A program made the translations under genes and the position numbers. A stretch of 64,000 nucleotides of DNA from CAIUGU01 sp040080215 (GTDB lineage: Bacteria; Pseudomonadota; Gammaproteobacteria; Steroidobacterales; Steroidobacteraceae): NCBI GenBank assembly GCA_040080215.1, contig JBEBIT010000001.1, positions 124,001 to 188,000 on the forward strand, written 5' to 3'. A model generated the notes under the pieces. It saw only the letters and a program-made list of their open reading frames with translations. It ran no database searches and was not told the DNA's origin. Positions 57,842 through 64,000 of the stretch are shown piece after piece. Numbering within the stretch: position 1 is the stretch's first letter; each line of letters opens with the position of its first letter.

Positions 57842-58765
57842 ATGACGACCGAGACAGAATTGCCGCTTGCCAGTCCCCTCCAGCCTGCAACGGGTACTGC
57901 GACCTGGCGGGATTACTACGAGCTGGGGAAGCCGCGGGTGGTGTTCCTGATCGTATTCACGGCTGTCGTCGGCATGTTGCTGGCAACACCAGGCTTGCCT
58001 CCCGTCAGCGCGCTTGTCTTCGGCACGCTGGGCATTGGCCTGGCGGCGTCTGCGGCCGCTGCCATCAACCACGTGCTGGATCGCCGTTTCGACCTGCAGA
58101 TGTCGCGCACTCGTTACCGGCCGATTCCCATGGGACATGTTTCGGAAGGACGCGCGCTTGCCTACGCTTGCATGCTCGCGGCGCTTTCTGTTGTCGTGCT
58201 GGTCAGCCTGGTCAACTGGCTGACGGCCATCCTGACCTTCTTCTCGCTGATCGGCTACGCGATCGTCTATACCTTGTGGCTGAAGCATGCGACGCCGCAG
58301 AACATCGTCATTGGTGGCGCCGCGGGCGCGGCTCCTCCGGTCCTCGGCTGGGTCGCCGTGACCAACAGCATCGACCCCTATTCCCTGCTGCTGTTCCTGA
58401 TCATCTTCATGTGGACGCCGCCGCACTTCTGGGCACTCGCCATTGCCCGACGCGACGAATACGCCAAGGCAGGGATTCCGATGCTGCCGGTGGTCTACAG
58501 CGTGGAGTTCACCCGCCTGCACATCCTGCTGTACACGATCCTGCTCGTCCTCGTCACGATGCTGCCTTACCTGACTGGCATGAGCGGCCTCATCTACCTG
58601 GCCGGTGCATTGCTGCTGGGCGGCGCCTTCATGTACTACGCCCTTGCCTTGCTGACACGGCCGACCGAGCTCCTGCCGATGAAGACGTTCGGGTTTTCCA
58701 TCACTTATCTCGCCGTCCTGTTCACTGTCCTGCTCGTCGACCACTACGTGATGATCCGCATCTGA
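57842..58765 (+). CDS. ctaB: Protohaem IX farnesyltransferase (haem O synthase)
   Basis: CtaB/CyoE farnesylates haem B to haem O, the substrate of CtaA. The 307-residue protein has about nine transmembrane helices and the prenyltransferase motifs NHVLDRRFDLQMSRTRYRPIP and WTPPHFWALAI...RRDEY, with YELGKPRVV near the N-terminus. The 5' end is defined by the ATG at 57842. Confidence 0.95.
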   Translation: MTTETELPLASPLQPATGTATWRDYYELGKPRVVFLIVFTAVVGMLLATPGLPPVSALVFGTLGIGLAASAAAAINHVLDRRFDLQMSRTRYRPIPMGHVSEGRALAYACMLAALSVVVLVSLVNWLTAILTFFSLIGYAIVYTLWLKHATPQNIVIGGAAGAAPPVLGWVAVTNSIDPYSLLLFLIIFMWTPPHFWALAIARRDEYAKAGIPMLPVVYSVEFTRLHILLYTILLVLVTMLPYLTGMSGLIYLAGALLLGGAFMYYALALLTRPTELLPMKTFGFSITYLAVLFTVLLVDHYVMIRI

Positions 58766-58799
58766 AGCAGCCGCCTCTAATTGAGGTATCTTCGGCGGA

Positions 58800-59981
58800 A
58801 TGACGCCTGCGCGCTCCAAGACCCTGATTCCGTGGCTGCTGCTGATCGTCGTGGCGCTGATTGCCTACGGCTCGCTGTATCCGTTCAATTTCAAGCCGGA
58901 TGCCTTCGATGGAGGATTCGTCGCGGCGTTACGCGAGTTGTCCTGGGCGCGGGCGGGACGGGGCGACCGCATCTCCAACGTACTCCTCTATATTCCGCTC
59001 GGCTTCTGCCTGTTCCTGTGGTTTGAAACAGGCCAGCGACGGCTGCTCGTTGCGCTGCTGGTGGTGTCCCTCGGTGCATCGCTGTCGCTCCTCATAGAGA
59101 CCGCGCAGATATTCATTTCGCCACGCGTGCCCAGCCTTACGGACCTCAGCCTCAATGCGCTTGGAACGCTCGCAGGGACAGCTGCGGGGTTCGCCTGGCG
59201 CTCGATCAGCGGGCTCATTCCCATGCCTACGGTGGGAGGGAATCGCAGCGATCGGTCGGCGTTCGTCGTGATGCTGCTCTGGATGGGATGGCGCTTTGCG
59301 CCATTCGCGCCTCAGGTCTCCCTCGCGAAGATCAAGCTGGCGCTTGCCCCCTTGTTCGCGCCGCACTTCGAGGTAGCGACCACGTTGGGGTACCTCGCGT
59401 GCTGGCTCGTCGTGGCGCAAGCCGGGCTGACGTTGGCATCGCGCCAGGGGGGAATCGAGATGTTGCTCGGCCTGATTGCGGCCGCGCTCGTTGGCAGGCT
59501 GCTGCTTGCCGGCCAGGTATTCGTGCCGTCGGAGTTGCTGGCGCTGCTGCTGCTGTTGCCGGCGCTGGTCGTCATCAACCGCTTGTCTGCCCGTCCGCGT
59601 CGCCTCGTGATGTTCGGTGCGATCGGTGCCGTCTTCCTCTTCGAGCGGCTCGCCCCCTTCACGTTCAGCGGATCGCCGGGCGAGTTCGACCTGTGGCCCT
59701 TCCTCGGCTGGATGGATGCCGGCATGCCCGTGGACTCGCGCGGCCTGCTCGCGTTCCTGTTTTTCTGCTGTGCGTTGATATGGCTGCTCAGGGAAGCAGC
59801 GATGCCGATGGACTATGCCGTCGCTGCAGTGGTGGGCGGCGTGCTCGCGATCGAGCTGCTGCAGATGTGGCAACCCCACCAGTCTGCATCCATCACGGAT
59901 CCGCTGCTTGCGCTGGGCGCCGGCCTCGTCCTCAGGCTGATCGATCCCGCCGCACGCGGACGTCGCTTGTCGTACAGGTAG
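58800..59981 (+). CDS. VanZ family membrane protein, probably internally duplicated
   Basis: The 393-residue protein has about ten transmembrane helices. The first 135 residues follow the VanZ pattern (YGSLYPFNF, RISNVLLYIPLGF, LSLLIETAQIFISPRVPSLTDLSLNALGTLAG). The last 120 residues repeat the same order (APFTFSGSPGEFDLWPF, RGLLAFLFFCCALIWL, LAIELLQMWQPHQSASITDPLLALGAG), suggesting a tandem duplication joined by three or four helices. VanZ proteins affect glycopeptide tolerance in some Gram-positives, but the role here is unknown. It follows ctaB by 34 bp and may share its transcript. Confidence 0.85.
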   Translation: MTPARSKTLIPWLLLIVVALIAYGSLYPFNFKPDAFDGGFVAALRELSWARAGRGDRISNVLLYIPLGFCLFLWFETGQRRLLVALLVVSLGASLSLLIETAQIFISPRVPSLTDLSLNALGTLAGTAAGFAWRSISGLIPMPTVGGNRSDRSAFVVMLLWMGWRFAPFAPQVSLAKIKLALAPLFAPHFEVATTLGYLACWLVVAQAGLTLASRQGGIEMLLGLIAAALVGRLLLAGQVFVPSELLALLLLLPALVVINRLSARPRRLVMFGAIGAVFLFERLAPFTFSGSPGEFDLWPFLGWMDAGMPVDSRGLLAFLFFCCALIWLLREAAMPMDYAVAAVVGGVLAIELLQMWQPHQSASITDPLLALGAGLVLRLIDPAARGRRLSYR

Positions 59982-59986
59982 CGACG

Positions 59987-60739
59987 CTATTCGCCGACCC
60001 GCACGCAACCACGAAGCGTGCGCCCATCCAGCACGAGGTCAGCCGTGTAGGCAAAGTACTCGCCCGACATCGAGTCGCTGCAAGGGCTGTTGGTGACCGT
60101 GATCCCAAGGGTCTTGTCGCCGCTCGCCCCGCGATAGGTCACCGACCCTTCCGCATCCTGGGTTTCCTGGACAGAGTACTTCGAAGGAGCGGGCTCGCCG
60201 GGCTTGCGCAGCAACAACTGGTCGCTGTCGATTTCGACCGACCAGAATGGTTCGTTGCCGCGGGCGAGCACCCGATACGCAGGTATTGCCGCAGCACAAC
60301 CGCCTCCTTCGGTCGGAACTCCTGCATACAGAAGTTCCTCGATCACAAACGCCTGCTTGAACGAAGGCGGAATGGTGGTGCCAGGGGGGGAGGCGATTCG
60401 CTCGCCGCGCAATTCAACGAAAAGTGGCGCCTGCGGTTCGCCCGCGAGCTTTGCATAAGTCTCATCCAGCAGCTGGTCATCCTGCTGGACGAGCCAGAGA
60501 TCTTCGGTCTGCCCGCACAACCGCAATACCCGGGTGTCCGCAGTCAACGCGACGGTGCCACGCTTGATTGCCAGACTGGATTCCGCGTCTGCTGGAGTCG
60601 GTGTGGCAACAGGAGCCGGTGCGACTGCGGGCGTTGTTGATGCTGCCTCGGGTGGAGTGGCCTGCCGCTGGCACCCTGCGGCTGCAGCCATCGAAGCCAG
60701 TACGAGCAACGCACCTGCATGGCGGAAACGTGTGTTCAA
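59987..60739 (-). CDS. Putative lipoprotein with COG3650-type domain
   Basis: The 250-residue protein starts at TTG (60739), with GAGG at good spacing and no nearer ATG. A lipoprotein signal ends in AAAGC with C23 as anchor, followed by a proline/alanine-rich linker. The C-terminal half contains the conserved ARGNEPFWSVEI and a late CSDSMSGEYFAYTADLVLDG, a pattern seen in COG3650-type envelope proteins of unknown function that resemble HslJ/META folds. It is convergent with the VanZ gene and divergent from uvrD. Confidence 0.8.
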   Translation of the reverse strand: MNTRFRHAGALLVLASMAAAAGCQRQATPPEAASTTPAVAPAPVATPTPADAESSLAIKRGTVALTADTRVLRLCGQTEDLWLVQQDDQLLDETYAKLAGEPQAPLFVELRGERIASPPGTTIPPSFKQAFVIEELLYAGVPTEGGGCAAAIPAYRVLARGNEPFWSVEIDSDQLLLRKPGEPAPSKYSVQETQDAEGSVTYRGASGDKTLGITVTNSPCSDSMSGEYFAYTADLVLDGRTLRGCVRVGE

Positions 60740-60830
60740 GTCCCGATCCTCGACCCGCTTGTACGTAAAGCGTACCAGAGGACGACCCGTCCATCTGCGC
60801 TACAATCGCGCCCCCACACTGGACTAACTC

Positions 60831-62984
60831 ATGGACCTATCGCCACTGCTTGATTCCCTGAATGACGCACAGCGCCAGGCAGTCGCGGCACCGCTCAAGC
60901 CCACGCTCGTGCTGGCGGGCGCCGGCAGCGGCAAGACGCGGGTCCTGACGCATCGCGTCGCGTGGCTCGTACAGGTCGAGAACGTCTCGCCGCACAGCAT
61001 CCTTGCGGTGACTTTCACCAACAAGGCGGCGGGAGAAATGCGCGGTCGCATCGAAGCCATGCTCGGTCTCCCGGCTGCGCCTCTGTGGGTGGGGACGTTC
61101 CATGGCATTGCGCACCGGCTGCTGCGGATGCATTGGCGGGAGGCAGGTTTGCCGCAGGCGTTCCAGATCCTCGACGCTGAAGACCAGCAGCGGTCCGTCC
61201 GCAAGCTGATCAAGGGGCTGAACCTGGATGAGGCGCGCTGGGTTCCCAAGGAAGTGACCTGGTTCATCAATGCGCAGAAGGACGAGGGATTGCGGCCCAA
61301 GCACCTCAAGGCCGAGGGCGATCCGACGCGCGAACAGCTGATCCGTCTGTACGCTGCCTATCAGGAATCCTCAGATCGCGCCGGCACCATCGACTTTGCA
61401 GAACTGCTCCTGCGCGTCTACGAACTGTGGCGGGACAACCCGGATCTCGCGGCTCACTACCGCGCGCGCTTTCGCCATGTCCTCGTCGACGAATTCCAGG
61501 ACACCAATACGGTCCAGTACAAGTGGCTCAAGGAAGTCACTGGCACCACGGGCGTGCCGTTCGTCGTGGGCGACGACGACCAGTCGATCTACGGCTGGCG
61601 TGGCGCCAAGATCGAGAACCTGCACCAGTTCCGCCGCGATTATCCGGAAGTGCAGATGTTCCGGCTGGAGCAGAACTACCGCTCGACGGGCAATATCCTT
61701 GCCGCGGCCAACGGGCTGATCTCCCAGAACAGCGGGCGCCTCGGCAAGAACCTGTGGACGAGCGGTGACAAGGGCGAACCCGTTCGTCTGTACTCCGCAT
61801 ACAACGAGCGGGACGAAGCCAACTTCGTCGTGGAGCGTATTCGCGAGTGGACCTCAAAGGGCGGCAACCGGCGCGAGTGCGCGATTCTCTATCGCTCGAA
61901 CGCCCAGTCGCGTGCCTTCGAAGAGGCGATGCTGGCGGCGCGCATGCCCTATCGCGTCTATGGTGGATTGCGGTACTTCGAACGGGCGGAAATCAAGGAC
62001 GCGCTCGCGTACCTGCGCCTGATCTTCAATCGTGCGGACGATGCGTCTTTCGAGCGGGTGGTCAATTTGCCGACACGCGGCATCGGCAACAAGACGCTCG
62101 ACATGATCCGCGACTATGCCCGCGCCAATGCATGTCCGCTCTGGCAAGCGGCCGGCGCCACGATACCGGAGCTCGGAGCAAAGGCGGGCACCAGCCTGCA
62201 TGCGTTCCTTGCGTTGATAGAACGGCTGGACAGGGAAACGCAGGGCATGGCCCTGCATGACCAGGTCGATCGCGTCATCGAGCAGAGCGGTGTCATCGCC
62301 CATCACCAGAAGGAGAAAGGCGAGCGCGGCGAGGCGCGGGTGGAGAACCTCGAGGAACTGGTTTCTGCGGCGCGTGGCTTCGATACGGATGAGACGGGTG
62401 ACATGTCCCCGCTCGCGGCTTTCCTGTCGCATGCGGTGCTCGAATCCGGCGAGGGCCAGGCGGATCAGTGGGAAGACAGCGTGCAGATGATGACGCTGCA
62501 TTCGGCCAAAGGGCTCGAGTTTCCGATCGTGTTTCTCTGCGGGCTCGAAGAGGGCTTGTTTCCGCACCAGCGCTCGGCAACGGACCCGGCTCGTCTCGAA
62601 GAGGAGCGCCGTCTTTGCTACGTGGGACTCACCCGCGCGATGCAGAAGCTGTACCTGACGTACGCCGAGCAGCGCAGGCTCCATGGCGTGGACAGCTATG
62701 GGTCGCCGTCGCGCTTCATTCGCGAGCTACCCGCGGAGACGCTGGAAGAAGTCCGGCCGCGGATACAGGTGTCGCGCCCTGTCTTTGTTCCGCGCAAGCC
62801 CATGATGGAGGAGGAGCCGGTCGCCGGGGTCAGGCTGGGACAGCGCGTTCGCCATGGCAAGTTCGGCGATGGCATCGTCCTGGAACTGGAGGGACAGGGT
62901 AGTCACGCCCGGGTCCACGTGAACTTCGAGCGGCAGGGGGCCAAGTGGCTGATGCTTGCGTACGCCAACCTGGAAACGCTCTGA
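60831..62984 (+). CDS. uvrD: DNA helicase II
   Basis: UvrD is a 3'-5' superfamily 1 helicase for nucleotide excision and mismatch repair. The 717-residue product begins MDLSPLLDSLNDAQRQAV, with Walker A AGAGSGKTRVL, motif Ia AVTFTNKAAGEM, Walker B VDEFQDTN, GDDDQSIYGWRGA, LEQNYRS, TLHSAKGLEFP and the VGLTRA motif VI. The C-terminal part after 640 (GQRVRHGKFGDGIVLELEGQG) matches the UvrD Tudor-like domain that binds RNA polymerase, distinguishing it from Rep. Confidence 0.96.
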   Translation: MDLSPLLDSLNDAQRQAVAAPLKPTLVLAGAGSGKTRVLTHRVAWLVQVENVSPHSILAVTFTNKAAGEMRGRIEAMLGLPAAPLWVGTFHGIAHRLLRMHWREAGLPQAFQILDAEDQQRSVRKLIKGLNLDEARWVPKEVTWFINAQKDEGLRPKHLKAEGDPTREQLIRLYAAYQESSDRAGTIDFAELLLRVYELWRDNPDLAAHYRARFRHVLVDEFQDTNTVQYKWLKEVTGTTGVPFVVGDDDQSIYGWRGAKIENLHQFRRDYPEVQMFRLEQNYRSTGNILAAANGLISQNSGRLGKNLWTSGDKGEPVRLYSAYNERDEANFVVERIREWTSKGGNRRECAILYRSNAQSRAFEEAMLAARMPYRVYGGLRYFERAEIKDALAYLRLIFNRADDASFERVVNLPTRGIGNKTLDMIRDYARANACPLWQAAGATIPELGAKAGTSLHAFLALIERLDRETQGMALHDQVDRVIEQSGVIAHHQKEKGERGEARVENLEELVSAARGFDTDETGDMSPLAAFLSHAVLESGEGQADQWEDSVQMMTLHSAKGLEFPIVFLCGLEEGLFPHQRSATDPARLEEERRLCYVGLTRAMQKLYLTYAEQRRLHGVDSYGSPSRFIRELPAETLEEVRPRIQVSRPVFVPRKPMMEEEPVAGVRLGQRVRHGKFGDGIVLELEGQGSHARVHVNFERQGAKWLMLAYANLETL

Positions 62985-63119
62985 GAGCGGGAGCGCGGGT
63001 CGCTCCGGATCATGCCGGCGGCGCGTTCTTCGGGACTTCGGTTACAATGCGTTGCAACAAGGCCGTTCGCTCGACAAGCGACGAATAGAGCGCCGGCGGG
63101 GCCCTACAGGCAGGCAGCA

Positions 63120-64000
63120 GTGAAAATCATCATTCTCGGCGCGGGTCAGGTCGGCAAGACGGCAGCGCATCATCTGGCGCGCGAGGAAGCGAACGAGGTC
63201 ACTGTCGTTGACCAGAATGACGAACTCCTGCGCGACCTGCAGGACCGTCTCGATATCCGCACCGTGGTGGGCAATGCCGCCTATCCGGGAACGCTTGGTG
63301 CGGCCGGTGCCGAGGATGCAGACGTCATCATCGCGCTGACGAACAGCGACGAAGTGAACATGGTCGCCTGCCAGGTTGTCTGGAAGCTGTTCAACAAGGA
63401 CGCGACCCGCATCGCCCGCATCCGGTCGGGGGATTACATCCAGCACTCAGGCCTCTTCACGGACGAGGATCGCGCCTTCGCCGTCGACGTCACCATCAGT
63501 CCCGAACAGCTTGTGACTGAGCATGTCGCGCGGCTGATCCGCTACCCCGGCGCGCTGCAGGTACTCGACTTCGCGGACGGCAAGGTCCGCCTGGTGGGTG
63601 TGCGCGCGCTGAAGGGAGGCCTGCTGGTCGGGCAGAAGCTGTCGACGCTTCGGGAGCACATTCCCGGAACCGATGCACGCGTCGCCGCGATCTATCGCGG
63701 CGGGCAGAGCATCAAGCCGGAAGGCAAGACCGTCATTGAGCACGGCGACGAGGTGTTCTTCCTGGCGGCGCGCAAGGATATCCGGCTCGTCATGAATGAA
63801 ATGCAGCGGCTCGAAGATCCAGTGCGACGCATCGTCATCGCAGGCGGCGGCAATATCGGCTTCAGGCTCGCACAGCTGCTCGAGAAGGAGAACCAGGTCA
63901 AGCTGATCGAGCGCGATTTCAAGCGCGCGCGGCGCATTTCGGAGCAGCTGGCCAATACGATCGTGCTGAACGGCGATGCCGCAGACGAGGAATTGCTGCT
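63120..64000 (+). CDS. trkA: Trk system potassium uptake protein TrkA (partial, right edge)
   Basis: TrkA is the cytoplasmic NAD-binding regulator of Trk potassium channels. The gene starts at GTG (63120) with an AGGCAGG stretch upstream and is cut by the window end after 293 codons. The first RCK domain (MKIIILGAGQVGKTAAHHLA), a TrkA-C domain and the start of the second RCK domain (RRIVIAGGGNIGFRLAQLLE) are visible, so about 60 percent of the usual 458 residues are present. It follows uvrD on the same strand by 135 bp. Confidence 0.95.
   Translation, partial: MKIIILGAGQVGKTAAHHLAREEANEVTVVDQNDELLRDLQDRLDIRTVVGNAAYPGTLGAAGAEDADVIIALTNSDEVNMVACQVVWKLFNKDATRIARIRSGDYIQHSGLFTDEDRAFAVDVTISPEQLVTEHVARLIRYPGALQVLDFADGKVRLVGVRALKGGLLVGQKLSTLREHIPGTDARVAAIYRGGQSIKPEGKTVIEHGDEVFFLAARKDIRLVMNEMQRLEDPVRRIVIAGGGNIGFRLAQLLEKENQVKLIERDFKRARRISEQLANTIVLNGDAADEELL

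Noticed and set aside
1..64000. tRNA, rRNA or CRISPR loci
   Set aside because: No cloverleaf with CCA-proximal consensus, no rRNA-like conserved block and no regularly spaced direct repeats were seen in the intergenic regions.

Overview
This window reads as a chromosomal segment of a GC-rich gammaproteobacterium, probably near Xanthomonadales, Steroidobacterales or Nevskiales. The evidence is the gene order pilMNOPQ-aroK-aroB-dgt-pyrF-hemE, a complete aa3-type cytochrome oxidase cluster, the bioBFHCD operon, and the PP2C-rph-rdgB-hemW group divergent from yicC. The taxonomic placement is inference from gene content and order; no rRNA gene is present. I see no tRNA, rRNA, CRISPR array, prophage or insertion sequence.

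Region 1 (1-4615) is the accessory part. An integron integrase gene (3421-4386, + strand) reads away from a cassette array that occupies the minus strand from attI (about 3281) to the left edge. Five complete cassettes and the start of a sixth are separated by five recognisable attC sites. The cassette genes encode a DUF5063-type protein, a small lipoprotein, a HEPN-like helical protein with an R-x4-H motif, and two exported proteins of unknown function. This is the most likely place for undescribed biology.

Region 2 (4616-21618) is housekeeping. It holds an exported M20 peptidase, a YbbA/YbbP-type ABC exporter divergent from the esterase tesA (their start codons overlap in one CATG), fadD, and then a ten-gene minus-strand run: pilM-pilN-pilO-pilP-pilQ (type IV pilus alignment complex and secretin), aroK, aroB, dgt, pyrF and hemE. 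A terminator-like hairpin separates pilQ from aroK.

Region 3 (22049-36788) contains mrcA (PBP1A), a conserved protein with a nucleotidyltransferase-like motif, gltA, an M48 metalloprotease lipoprotein and rpmE. Next is a 459-bp gene-free stretch with a cluster of DnaA-box sequences, followed by hemW-rdgB-rph-PP2C opposite yicC, a class I fructose-bisphosphate aldolase, a two-subunit 3-oxoacid CoA-transferase and gmk.

Region 4 (36951-50088) holds rpoZ-spoT-ridA-recG (stringent response and fork rescue), ubiA, nhaA, comF and the biotin operon bioB-bioF-bioH-bioC-bioD.

Region 5 (50176-59981) is a terminal-oxidase cluster: DUF2244 protein, coxB, coxA, a 43-residue membrane protein, ctaG, coxC, an opposite-strand DUF2909 protein, surf1, a SCO-like protein, ctaA and ctaB, ending in a VanZ-type protein that looks internally duplicated. 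The window closes with a lipoprotein, uvrD and the beginning of trkA (cut by the right edge).
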